A DNA stretch of 35,450 bases from JAZKFP01 sp040386355 (GCA_040386355.1 JAZKFP010000302.1:1-35450); one strand, 5' to 3'. Shown: positions 25,767 through 34,234, counted from the stretch's first letter. Notes: generated by a model not told the origin, from the sequence alone. Program-made: numbers and translations.

Positions 25767-26819
25767 CTATTTCACTTTTGGTTTTTGTGGCAGTAATAAC
25801 AGGGATAAGTATTGTTGGCGTTTGACAATTTCTAAAATAATGAGTGGTACAACAATTCCAACCACTAATCCAATTAAAGCACTTAAGTAAGGCATTGCGG
25901 TTAAATCATGCAAACTTTTAAATGCGGTTCGTTGAATCATCGCATGGAATATTAAAATAAACAGACTGCTTGCGCCTAAATAGGAAAGTGTTTTTCCAAG
26001 CACATGTAATCGAGTAATAGTATCAATTAAAACTGCAATTGAAATCACCAAATAAATCCCACATACCGCTTCCAAGGTCGTGATAAAAAGATTTCCATAT
26101 ATACGCTGACTGACATCCATGGTTTCATCGTAATTTATATGTGCTAAAGCAAATACGATTAGTGCGGTTAAAAAATAAAATGGTTGAAAATGTGCATTGA
26201 TGGTTTGCTTGCGGAGTAAAAAACCCGCCAGTACAAATGCGGTATTAATTGCTAATACATCGATACTAAATGGCAATCCCGGTACATCCTTACTTTTCCC
26301 CAATTGAAAGTAACCCTTCATCCATATCGGTAATTCCATTTTCCAAAATAGATCAATGATGCTAACTCCAATAATTAATAATATGAAACTTAGTAAAAAT
26401 AATATTTTTGTATTATGAGTAAGGCTTAAAAAAATTCGAGTAAGCAATAACGCTAAAAATAAATGCGGTAAAAACCATAGAGGCGACCATTCAATGGTTG
26501 CACCAGTTCCGTACAACATTCCAGCGAAATAATCTAACCAAGAAGAGGATCGCATCGGAACAATAAAAAATGCCAATACGATGAGCACAACTAAATAAGG
26601 CTTTAGCAAGGCAGATGATTTAGAAGTAATAAAATTTTTAAACGATTCCGTTTCTTTTAAAAATATTCCTGACAAGAAAAAAAACAGCGGCATATGAAAG
26701 GAAAAGATAACGCGGAACAATTCTTCTTTTGGAGAAACTACCAACCAATTGTGGCCTAACACCACTAATATAATTCCTAATCCTTTTGCAACATCGATAG
26801 TGGTTTTGCGATCGGACAT
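25767..26819 (-). CDS. Acyltransferase-3 family membrane protein
   Basis: A 350-residue integral membrane protein with about ten hydrophobic helices, of the acyltransferase-3/fucose 4-O-acetylase-like type. The N-terminal stretch TIDVAKGLGIILVVLGHNW carries the family's key His, and FHMPLFFFLSGIF follows as usual. Such enzymes move acetyl or other acyl groups onto sugars of the envelope, capsule or secreted glycans. It has AGG about 9 bases before the ATG, is separated by 102 bp from the Sco gene upstream and may be read with it. The acceptor is unknown. Confidence 0.85.
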   Translation of the reverse strand: MSDRKTTIDVAKGLGIILVVLGHNWLVVSPKEELFRVIFSFHMPLFFFLSGIFLKETESFKNFITSKSSALLKPYLVVLIVLAFFIVPMRSSSWLDYFAGMLYGTGATIEWSPLWFLPHLFLALLLTRIFLSLTHNTKILFLLSFILLIIGVSIIDLFWKMELPIWMKGYFQLGKSKDVPGLPFSIDVLAINTAFVLAGFLLRKQTINAHFQPFYFLTALIVFALAHINYDETMDVSQRIYGNLFITTLEAVCGIYLVISIAVLIDTITRLHVLGKTLSYLGASSLFILIFHAMIQRTAFKSLHDLTAMPYLSALIGLVVGIVVPLIILEIVKRQQYLSLLLLPQKPKVK

Positions 26820-26921
26820 GCAGAAGCCTTTATGAGTAAGAAAATAAATAATCTTATCATATGTTCTATTTAAATTTTCTTATAAAGCGTTGAAAGTATT
26901 AGTTTGTGCTCAGTTTTTAGG

Positions 26922-27605
26922 TCAATGCTTGTTCAGTATTTCCCTTTTCAAAGAGGCAGCTACTTCTGAAGTGAGTCGATCAGTATCTACTGGGGAACCG
27001 GAATACATTTGTACTAAATTTCCTTGTTGATCAATTAAACTAACTGATGTGCGATGATCAAAATTATTTTTCCCTATACGCTTTTTATTCACTTTAAAAT
27101 TTTTAATAAAATTATCTATCACTGGTTTTTCGGCTGTAACAAAATGCCAATTAGATGCGTCAATGTGAAAATGTTCGGAGAATGTTTTCAACGTGTTTGG
27201 AGTATCGGATTCAGGATCTATCGATATTGATAAGAAAACAAGATCGTTATAATTCTCTTGTTGTTTTAAATCAGTTTGAACTCGACGAAGCGCGTCCGTT
27301 TGAATAGGACAAATAGTCTTACAGTGTGTAAAAATAAAATTTACTACTAACACTTTTCCAAGTAGATTTTTTACCGAAATTGTTTTTCCCTCTTGATTAA
27401 CGAAATTACTGTCGATAATAGAAGGGTTTTTTAACAAAGGTTTTAAATTTATGAGTATATTATTTGGACGCTGAGGAAAAGGTCCTAACTTATGATTCAG
27501 CGGTTGATTTTGTTGTATCTCTGCACCAGATAGTGATGAATAACCTATCAGAAAAATAAATAAAATCTGTTTTTTTATTTGGCTGACTAGTTTGCAGAAA
27601 CGCAT
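26922..27605 (-). CDS. Sco/SenC-type copper chaperone
   Basis: A 227-residue membrane-tethered thioredoxin-fold protein. The copper ligands are all present: C95 and C99 in FTHCKTICPIQ (CxxxCP) and H184 in FDHRTSVSLID. The N-terminus (MRFCKLVSQIKKQILFIFLI) is a signal or anchor. I chose the ATG at 27605, with AAGAGAT upstream, over a TTG at 27626 in the same frame. Sco proteins load Cu into cytochrome oxidase CuA sites and, in Streptomyces, into the copper radical oxidase GlxA. Here it lies about 50 bp after the copper radical oxidase gene on the same strand, and no cytochrome oxidase genes are nearby. Confidence 0.9.
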   Translation of the reverse strand: MRFCKLVSQIKKQILFIFLIGYSSLSGAEIQQNQPLNHKLGPFPQRPNNILINLKPLLKNPSIIDSNFVNQEGKTISVKNLLGKVLVVNFIFTHCKTICPIQTDALRRVQTDLKQQENYNDLVFLSISIDPESDTPNTLKTFSEHFHIDASNWHFVTAEKPVIDNFIKNFKVNKKRIGKNNFDHRTSVSLIDQQGNLVQMYSGSPVDTDRLTSEVAASLKREILNKH

Positions 27606-27655
27606 TTTTATAATCTCTTTTTTCAATCATTTTAAATCATTTCAATAAAAAAAAT

Positions 27656-30600
27656 TTAAAATGGCGTTAAACAACGTAGTCCATATTGATCAACTAAACC
27701 ACTCGAGCGTCCATACAATCCTTTTGCAGGAAAAGAGTCTTTACATTTTATGGTTGTCTTTTGACTTCGTGGTAATCCATGTTCTGTTGCATAAGAAATG
27801 GCGCCAGTTGTTAAGTTAGGTGAGGAAAGCCTTTGACAAATTAGTTGAACATAGCCTGCAATATTGAACCACCAATCATTAACGTCAGCTGATCCTTTTG
27901 ATCCTACATATCCAACGACGGCATGATCTTTTGGACAAAAACTAGTAAAAGCCCCTCCTCCCATACCCCCGAAATTACCGCTTTTTTGAAGAGGATTGTT
28001 AGTCCACTGACCCGTTTGATTAACATTGACGCAATAGGCTGAAATCTGATCAATAGCATCCCCTGATCGTCCACCAATTCCGGCTAACACTTGATTGGAA
28101 CCACAATCTATTTGAAATGGAGCACCACCATTTCCTCCAACCGATAAAGAGTTTTCAATTTTTGTGGTAGGTGCCAATCGTAAAATATGTCCCTTAGAAG
28201 GAGTATTTTGGGAATCGATTAAAAACAATAAATAATACCCAGGTGAAGCGATTTGAGCATTTGCAGGAAGCCGAATATCCAACTGTCCACCAAGATTAGT
28301 AAAATTCAATTGTGAAAAGCGTTGTTCCATATTCGTAGAGTGTGTAGTTGCTCCAGTTTTAATCAGCGTTACTTTGGAGACTGGTTGCGTTTGATTATGA
28401 GCTACACGAATAGTCTGACCATAGGTTGCTTGATTGGTAGCTGTTAAAATTTCTAAACGATTATTTTTAGGCTTTCCCGTTTGATCAAACAAATATGGCG
28501 GAGAAAATAATTCAGCATTTAAATTCGTTAATGGACCAGGAGCACCACCCCCTGCAACAAGAACTCGTCCATCTGGTAACAATAAAGATGATGAATGATA
28601 AAACCTGCCTAACTGTGCATTAGCAGTTAGAGACCATGCCTGTGTTGTAGGATTCCAAATTTCACCGGTTAGAACTGATGTGGCTAAGTCATTTTCTTTC
28701 GTAGAACCGCCATTCACAAATACTTCTCCATTTGGAAGTACTGTTGAATTTGCCCAAAACCCACGCTTAAAACTCATCGATCGAGTTTCTGTATAAACAG
28801 GCACTCCATTATTAATGTCAATAATTAAAGCTCCCATTCCAGACAACTCACCATTGCCACCCACTGACAGAATTTTTCCAGTATTAAATAAAGAAGCTGT
28901 TGACATTGATCCATGTGAAATATTAGGAAGATCGGCAACACGTGTTAATTTACCTAAATCATTAGCATCTAAAAAATAACTAATTTGATCTGACATTCCA
29001 AAAACCAATCCATTTGGCGCAACCCATTGTCGGGGATAAAACCAATTCATTTCATTCGTTGAAATGTTAAATAAGGAACGCCATTTATTTTGTGTAGGAG
29101 AATAAACCTCGGGTGTGATTGAGGGTAAACCCGCAGCATTAATTCCACCGGTTAATAATATTTCGCCATTGATTAATGTGGTTGCTGTTGGATACCAACG
29201 TGAAGACTGCATCGGTGCAGCTTGACTTAGATTTTTATTAATCGTATCAAAAATTGGTGCATCAACAATCCCTCTGTTGTACCCCTCTCCAACTCGTGCG
29301 TCTCCGCCGGGCATTAATACGTTTCCAGACTCTGGAATAATTAATGGCGCACTACAAAACGAATCTACCTGCAAAGTATTGTTTAATGTGTAGTGTGCGT
29401 TTTGATCCGTTCCAAGTGCGGGAGTCCATAAATCATAAAAATATTGTGCGCCTTGTATTCCGTCGTCATTAGTACCAAAGGTTAAAACCTCACCCTGCGG
29501 AGTCAATATGGAATGAATACCAATAAGTGGCCAATTAATTACGTTGCTCCATTCACCGTATAGTTGAGGTTGGTTGACTGGGATGGGCCCTGTTGGAAGC
29601 ATTGTATTGGTACAGATTAGTCCATACTGATCCAGTAAATTACTTGATCGTCCGAAGATTCCTCGTGCAGGAGCATTTATAGGACACAGGTGTGTAGCAA
29701 AATTATTTCGAGATAGGCCATGTATTTGATTTAAGGTGGTCGGGCCTTGAGTTGTAAAAGATGAGCTCAATGCTCGGCAATGTACTTGCAATGATCCTAC
29801 TATTTTGCTCCATGGGTCGTTAGGATTAAATCCTGCTCCAGTACCAGAATATCCAACTACTGCCTGATCTTGTGGACAAAAACTTGTAAAAGGGGCTCCA
29901 CCACCACCGCCATAATTTCCACCTTTTTTTTGAGGACTACTAGCCCATTTACCGAATTCATTTGCTTCAACACAATGCGCACTAACCTGATCGATCGCAT
30001 CTCCCGATCGTCCACTAATTCCTGCCAGTACAAACCCTGGACCGCAATCAAGACTAAATGCAATTCCCCCCGATCCGGCGGTCACTGCAGTTTTATAGAT
30101 ATCAGAAGTTTCTCGGCACAATAGTCCATATTGATTGACATAATTATCGTAATTTCCGCGTATACCTTGTGCAGGGGAGCGCTTAGGGCAATAGTGAGAA
30201 ACCACTTCATTTTGTATGACGCCTTGCCGAGGTAGAGTAATTACAGGGCCACTTACTGAATTAATTGATGTTAATTTTTGGCACTGCAATCGAATGGAAG
30301 CTACAAGGTTAAACAAGGGATTAGTAGATTCATCTACGGTTCTATCACCCGTATACCCAACTACTCCGTAATTTCGTGGGCAAAGATTAATAAAAGGTCC
30401 ACCACCACTACCACCGTAGCTCCCTCCTTTTGGAACTGGATCACCGACCCATTGACCCAAAGTGTTGATATTGACGCAATAAGCTGAAATTTGATCAATA
30501 GCGACGCCTGATCGCCCTGCGATTCCGGCCAATACTTGATTGACGCCGCAATCTACCTGAAATGGTTTACCGTTTAGGCCACCTATGAACGCTGTATTTT

Positions 30601-30682
30601 GGGCAGCAATGGTTATTTTTGAAAAAAATAAATAGGTTAAAAGACATGTGACGCCCGAAATAACACCCGAATATTTATACAT
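27656..30682 (-). CDS. Secreted copper radical oxidase (galactose/glyoxal oxidase-like) with beta-prism-like modules
   Basis: A 1008-residue protein with a signal peptide (about 1-27, ending ITIAA). The core (about 372-838) is a seven-blade kelch domain plus a C-terminal Ig-like domain, as in galactose oxidase. The active site is complete by alignment with that enzyme: C443 (SFCSAP) and Y497 (SRWYPTATT) for the Cys-Tyr cofactor, Y695 and H696 (GRFYHSSSLLLPDGRV), and H781 (GATTHSTNMEQR). The stacking Trp of galactose oxidase is absent (GGINAAG). Three related modules flank the core, at about 34-190, 205-358 and 850-1004, each with LAGI-GRSG-AIDQ, GG-GGG-F, VVGY and GRSS--DQYGL-C motifs; they are jacalin/beta-prism-like and probably bind glycans. 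It should oxidise alcohols or aldehydes to give H2O2; the substrate is unknown. Confidence 0.88.
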   Translation of the reverse strand: MYKYSGVISGVTCLLTYLFFSKITIAAQNTAFIGGLNGKPFQVDCGVNQVLAGIAGRSGVAIDQISAYCVNINTLGQWVGDPVPKGGSYGGSGGGPFINLCPRNYGVVGYTGDRTVDESTNPLFNLVASIRLQCQKLTSINSVSGPVITLPRQGVIQNEVVSHYCPKRSPAQGIRGNYDNYVNQYGLLCRETSDIYKTAVTAGSGGIAFSLDCGPGFVLAGISGRSGDAIDQVSAHCVEANEFGKWASSPQKKGGNYGGGGGAPFTSFCPQDQAVVGYSGTGAGFNPNDPWSKIVGSLQVHCRALSSSFTTQGPTTLNQIHGLSRNNFATHLCPINAPARGIFGRSSNLLDQYGLICTNTMLPTGPIPVNQPQLYGEWSNVINWPLIGIHSILTPQGEVLTFGTNDDGIQGAQYFYDLWTPALGTDQNAHYTLNNTLQVDSFCSAPLIIPESGNVLMPGGDARVGEGYNRGIVDAPIFDTINKNLSQAAPMQSSRWYPTATTLINGEILLTGGINAAGLPSITPEVYSPTQNKWRSLFNISTNEMNWFYPRQWVAPNGLVFGMSDQISYFLDANDLGKLTRVADLPNISHGSMSTASLFNTGKILSVGGNGELSGMGALIIDINNGVPVYTETRSMSFKRGFWANSTVLPNGEVFVNGGSTKENDLATSVLTGEIWNPTTQAWSLTANAQLGRFYHSSSLLLPDGRVLVAGGGAPGPLTNLNAELFSPPYLFDQTGKPKNNRLEILTATNQATYGQTIRVAHNQTQPVSKVTLIKTGATTHSTNMEQRFSQLNFTNLGGQLDIRLPANAQIASPGYYLLFLIDSQNTPSKGHILRLAPTTKIENSLSVGGNGGAPFQIDCGSNQVLAGIGGRSGDAIDQISAYCVNVNQTGQWTNNPLQKSGNFGGMGGGAFTSFCPKDHAVVGYVGSKGSADVNDWWFNIAGYVQLICQRLSSPNLTTGAISYATEHGLPRSQKTTIKCKDSFPAKGLYGRSSGLVDQYGLRCLTPF

Positions 30683-31079
30683 TAATAATGTACCTTAACA
30701 ATTATTTAGGAAGTCAACGATCTACATTATCTTTATATTCTTGACAGCTATCAGTTCTAAAAATGTCCCTTGATTGTAACGGAACGATTCAATCAGTGAG
30801 ATTATAGATGCTTCAGTAGACTTGTAATCCGCAGCCCGTACATCAATTGAAGGCTGGGGCATATCTACATGATTTAAAAAATTCTTTGCTAAGAAAAAAT
30901 AACCATGCTCACTGTATATATAAAATACAAAATAATTCCTATTAGTTTGAAATAATCATTCAGCAATATTCGACAATGATTTTTTTTGATACTGCTAACT
31001 GTCAAATTTTTAGTTGTCATTGAAGAATCACTTTTTTACAAATTTAGAAAAACATATTTTTAATTTTAATAATAGTAAT
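30683..31079. other. Intergenic region upstream of the copper oxidase
   Basis: About 400 bp of AT-rich DNA between the oxidase start and the end of the replication-type gene, both on the minus strand. I see no gene, strong hairpin or copy of the palindromes found beyond 32094. It should hold the oxidase/Sco promoter, but I cannot place it. Confidence 0.4.
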
Positions 31080-32204
31080 TTATTTGTGCTCAGTTTTCTG
31101 AGCTAACCCTAGTTGAGAGGATTGGGCTAAGGGCTGTGTATAACTTTTGGGTGTACACCAGCGATTTTCACGTACCAATTTTAATGCGATATTAAGTGCA
31201 TGTAATTTTGGTAAATGCGCTAACCGACCTTGTGTCATTGCAAATATAATTTCCTGTTTAAGATGTTTTTTTTCAATGACGGTGAATGCTGCCCTTCCCT
31301 GCTCTAATTCAAGCGTTTTAAGCCTTTGTACTAAACGTAATTCAGTATGAGTTGTTAAATGATTCTCTAGTGAAGTTTTATTACTGGTTTGAATTTGTAC
31401 GGATGTTTCTGCTTTAGTTATATGGCTAGTGTCTTTAGGTTGCTTGAAATCAATTCTTTCTAAATTTGCATCTAATTCTTTTAGAATAACTGCAGAAAAT
31501 TTTTTCAACTCATCCTGCATAAATGCGTTGCTGTGCTCAATGACAAGTCGATGGTTGTGAATCTGCCAATTTAATCCCAATAAACCCACTTGAACCCACG
31601 TAGGAGCACCCTCTTCTTTTAAACGCTGCATTAACCTTTGAATAACTGTTTTAGAGATCTTATGTCGTTCTGCTGAGCTTTCAACATCTTCAAGACAATT
31701 TTCAATCTGCTCTTCCTGAGTATGATTGTATTTTGCAACCTTTACTTCTTCAGAAGTAATCGGTTGAATAGTGTCATAATGACATGTTTCAGTGTCGCTG
31801 GTTGTCTTCTCTCTTTTCTTTCCATTTATTATTTCGTTACTTATATACGTTGGTATACAAGCACGGTATTGATTGGGATGATTGATTTGATCTGTTGAAC
31901 GTATACGTTTTACGTCGAGATAATTTTTCTGTTCTAGTAATCGTTGCCACGATTGAATCGTACTACGGCTTACATTTAATTGGTTTGCCAAATAATTCAC
32001 GCTGAATTGAACAAATTCTCTTTCTCTAAAACCAGATTGTTTGACTCGAATAAAAAACCATAATCGACAGGCTTGAGCAATGTCTGTATTGGAAAGTATA
32101 TGCATATACGTCTCATTAGCGATCGCTGTATAGGATTTTGTAGAATCAATTATTAGTAATGTTTCGTGAGAGCATCGTTGTTCAACTAATTTTAAAGCGT
32201 ACAT
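31080..32204 (-). CDS. Winged-helix replication-initiator-like protein
   Basis: A 374-residue basic protein. Residues about 40-120 form a winged-helix DNA-binding domain (LANQLNVSRSTIQSWQRLL as the helix-turn-helix at 72-90, then a wing with DVKRIRSTDQ). The rest is polar, with no catalytic motif that I can see. A partition operon (parA-parB) and an AT-rich palindrome array lie directly upstream, the classic layout of a plasmid replication locus, so a Rep role is inferred from context and domain rather than from a family match. GAGG lies 7 bases before the ATG. Palindrome copies occur inside the gene (32094-32111 and a shorter one at 31898-31909). It could instead be a transcription regulator. 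Confidence 0.6.
   Translation of the reverse strand: MYALKLVEQRCSHETLLIIDSTKSYTAIANETYMHILSNTDIAQACRLWFFIRVKQSGFREREFVQFSVNYLANQLNVSRSTIQSWQRLLEQKNYLDVKRIRSTDQINHPNQYRACIPTYISNEIINGKKREKTTSDTETCHYDTIQPITSEEVKVAKYNHTQEEQIENCLEDVESSAERHKISKTVIQRLMQRLKEEGAPTWVQVGLLGLNWQIHNHRLVIEHSNAFMQDELKKFSAVILKELDANLERIDFKQPKDTSHITKAETSVQIQTSNKTSLENHLTTHTELRLVQRLKTLELEQGRAAFTVIEKKHLKQEIIFAMTQGRLAHLPKLHALNIALKLVRENRWCTPKSYTQPLAQSSQLGLAQKTEHK
31898..31909. repeat. Short palindrome inside rep-like gene
   Basis: AACGTATACGTT is a perfect 12-bp palindrome. It has the outer arms of the 18-bp sites found at 32388-33044 but lacks their ATGCAT centre. It may be a weak or chance site. Confidence 0.35.
32094..32111. 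repeat. Palindrome copy inside rep-like gene
   Basis: AAGTATATGCATATACGT differs at one base from the perfect 18-bp palindrome repeated at 32388-33044. It overlaps codons about 32-37 of the rep-like gene (TYMHIL), so Rep or ParB binding here could regulate rep. Confidence 0.7.
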
Positions 32205-32240
32205 AAGTAACCTCGTAATTTCTTAAAATCCAGAAACGAC

Positions 32241-32264
32241 AAAGCCCGGCATAAACCGGGCTTT
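32241..32264 (-). terminator. Hairpin in rep leader (twin 1)
   Basis: A 9-bp perfect stem (AAAGCCCGG with CCGGGCTTT) and 6-base loop, about 40 bp before the rep start on the minus strand. It is related in sequence and flanks to the hairpin at 32321-32349. It could act as a terminator or attenuator for transcription entering rep from the par side. Confidence 0.65.
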
Positions 32265-32284
32265 GATAATCAAAAATATCTCGA

Positions 32285-33091
32285 TTAAGGAGGGGCTCGA
32301 ATTTTTAAATCCCTAAAACGAAAAAGCCCCGCACGAAGCGGGGCTTTTTGATTTACGAAATTTCTTAATGGTGGAGGGGGATCAAAAACGTATATGCATA
32401 TACGTTTAAAATATTGATTTATTATTATCGACCCTGTAAAGGGAGTAGCGATAAAAGTTATAAGGTTAATCTCTTGATCAAACGTATTTTTAAAAGATGA
32501 ATTAAAAGTCAGAAGGTAAGATAAAGCAGGATTATTGTGGTGAATGACAGATTTAACTTTAAATGCGAATTCAAAAACGTATATGCATATACGTTGAAGT
32601 TTCGTAGACACCCATTGTGTTGGTAAAAGAAAAAATGCTGATTTACCTACAATAGAATGGAATATTTCAGTTAAAAAACTAAAGGTTTTCAAAACGTATA
32701 TGCATATACGTTTTGAATTAACAGAATTCTGAGTCAGGGATGTTATCAACTTTGAAATAAAGTAATAAACACTCATGGCTTGAATGCATTGTTTTAAAAA
32801 TTGAATTAAAAAATAACAAGTTGAATTAAAACATTGAAATTTTATTAATTTTTCAAAATCAGAAAGATTAAATTCGGTAGAAGAGGAAGTTGAAGTGATA
32901 GTAGAAAAATTAGGAAAAACGTATATGCATATACGTTTTGAAAAATTGTTTTGTAATCTAGGCAATTCTAGAAAGTTATTTAATTGCAATTCAGAATAAT
33001 TTAAAAAATTCAACGAAAAATAATCAACGTATATACATATACGTTTTCGTATATCCGCAAAAATTATATTGTGTGAAATCAAAAAATACAT
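32285..33091 (-). CDS. Long open frame spanning the palindromes, status uncertain
   Basis: A stop-free frame of 268 codons begins 22 bp after parB and runs through the whole palindrome region. Each of the five palindromes reads as (K/Q)RICIYV, at residues 16-22, 52-58, 127-133, 166-172 and 229-235. The remainder is rich in Phe, Ser, Asn and Ile, with no recognised domain or signal. Against a real gene: no good ribosome site, odd composition, and a strong terminator hairpin inside its last 25 codons (KAPLRAGLF). For it: a chance frame this long is very unlikely in DNA so AT-rich. I report it as unresolved. Confidence 0.3.
   Translation of the reverse strand: MYFLISHNIIFADIRKRICIYVDYFSLNFLNYSELQLNNFLELPRLQNNFSKRICIYVFPNFSTITSTSSSTEFNLSDFEKLIKFQCFNSTCYFLIQFLKQCIQAMSVYYFISKLITSLTQNSVNSKRICIYVLKTFSFLTEIFHSIVGKSAFFLLPTQWVSTKLQRICIYVFEFAFKVKSVIHHNNPALSYLLTFNSSFKNTFDQEINLITFIATPFTGSIIINQYFKRICIYVFDPPPPLRNFVNQKAPLRAGLFRFRDLKIRAPP
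32321..32349. terminator. Strong rho-independent terminator (twin 2)
   Basis: A perfect 12-bp stem (AAAAAGCCCCGC with GCGGGGCTTTTT) around a 5-base loop, with A and T runs suitable for termination in both directions. It separates the parA-parB transcript and palindrome region from rep. Confidence 0.88.
32386..33046. repeat. Dispersed 18-bp palindromes: centromere- or origin-like region
   Basis: Five copies of the perfect palindrome ACGTATATGCATATACGT lie at 32388-32405, 32577-32594, 32694-32711, 32919-32936 and 33027-33044 (the last with A for G at the centre). Most have A's before and T's after, extending the dyad to about 22 bp. Centre-to-centre distances are 189, 117, 225 and 108 bp, all multiples of three. 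The DNA between is very AT-rich. Their place directly downstream of parB is where parS/sopC centromeres of ParA-type Ia systems lie; they could also be binding sites of the initiator. Classic iterons are direct repeats about 20 bp apart, which these are not. Confidence 0.85.
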
Positions 33092-33112
33092 AATTTTGCC
33101 ATCAAAATGATA

Positions 33113-34234
33113 TTATTTTTTTTCTGGATTGATTACGGATTGAATTTTTTCATCTAACAAACGGATAATTGATTTTAATTGCTGTTCAGAAACCGAAGAG
33201 GGCAAAGCAATATTTACATTGCCATTATGATCTCTGCGAACACGTATATAGCGTGTTGAAAAATCTCTAATGCGATTGTTGGCGGTAACTTCAAATAACC
33301 TTTCCAATGCATTCATAGGAAATTTAGATTTGTCCGCAAACAAAATTTCTGCTTGTTCAATTACTTTTTGAATTCGCTGAGTTTTTATCTCGTTATTTAT
33401 ATTAAATATGCGTCCAAGTTTACGATACATACTCGCTGAAAGACTACTTAAGGATTCAATTGAGATAAAAGGGCGTAATTCTTCAGGTAATTGCTCATAA
33501 AGATTCCGATTTTGACGTGCCCAATTTTCTGCTTTACCCGCAGCAAGCGATAACTCAGAAAGGTTTTTAAAAACGCCGCTCTCTAAAGCACGGCGGTCGG
33601 ATTCCACTTGCGCAAAAATGGGAATTGGTTTTTTACGATCCAAATTATTTTCACGCGTCATCTCAATCCACGCGTTTTTATCATTTAACTGGTGATCGTC
33701 ATACAGATCAGCCAGTAAATACATATTATTAATATTGGATATGGCCTGAAAACGTCGAAAGCCTGCGACAATTTCAACCGTCTTTGTATTGCGATTTAAT
33801 CGAACTTTACAGGGTTCTTCTTGGCCCTCTGTACGAAGCGATTCCATAATGTCGGTTACATCGGGAATGCCGGCTAATTGTCGATCATGCAATGGCCAAA
33901 TTGTTAACAAATGAGTGGGAATAAAAACGCGATGGTGATGCGATAAATCAAGTTCGAGTAACACGTCCAATGTATCAATAACTGGTACATTGCGATGAAT
34001 GATTTGGATAATACCAATATCTTGACGCTCGCCTGCAACTGGCGTAAGGTTTTTTTTAGAATTCTGATTACCAGCAATTAAACGTCTTTTGACTTCATCA
34101 TGATGTTCGGCAATTTCTTCCGACTGAGAAAAAGTGATTTCTTGTGGAGGAACAGGTCGAGCTGGACGACTTCCAAAACCACCTTGGCTTAAAAGTGCAT
34201 CAATAACCGCCGCTTTTGCTCGCTTGTGACTCAT
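33113..34234 (-). CDS. parB: ParB-family partition protein
   Basis: A centromere-binding protein of about 373 residues that loads on parS sites and works with ParA to segregate the replicon. An N-terminal ParB/Srx-like domain (about 95-190) contains IVAGFRRFQAIS, corresponding to the arginine-rich CTP-binding box, and a central helix-turn-helix follows (LSELSLAAGKAENWARQNRN). The start is the ATG at 34234, which overlaps the parA stop as ATGA; a TTG at 34249 is in frame but less likely. The gene ends just before the palindrome region, its likely target. Confidence 0.88.
   Translation of the reverse strand: MSHKRAKAAVIDALLSQGGFGSRPARPVPPQEITFSQSEEIAEHHDEVKRRLIAGNQNSKKNLTPVAGERQDIGIIQIIHRNVPVIDTLDVLLELDLSHHHRVFIPTHLLTIWPLHDRQLAGIPDVTDIMESLRTEGQEEPCKVRLNRNTKTVEIVAGFRRFQAISNINNMYLLADLYDDHQLNDKNAWIEMTRENNLDRKKPIPIFAQVESDRRALESGVFKNLSELSLAAGKAENWARQNRNLYEQLPEELRPFISIESLSSLSASMYRKLGRIFNINNEIKTQRIQKVIEQAEILFADKSKFPMNALERLFEVTANNRIRDFSTRYIRVRRDHNGNVNIALPSSVSEQQLKSIIRLLDEKIQSVINPEKK

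Noticed and set aside
32388..33044. CRISPR array
   Set aside because: The repeats are short perfect palindromes with irregular spacing of 90-207 bp between sites and no cas genes; they lie between parB and a rep-like gene.
32400..33060. DnaA boxes in the AT-rich region
   Set aside because: Only 7-of-9 matches to TTATCCACA (for example near 32537 and 32741) are seen, no more than expected in such AT-rich DNA.
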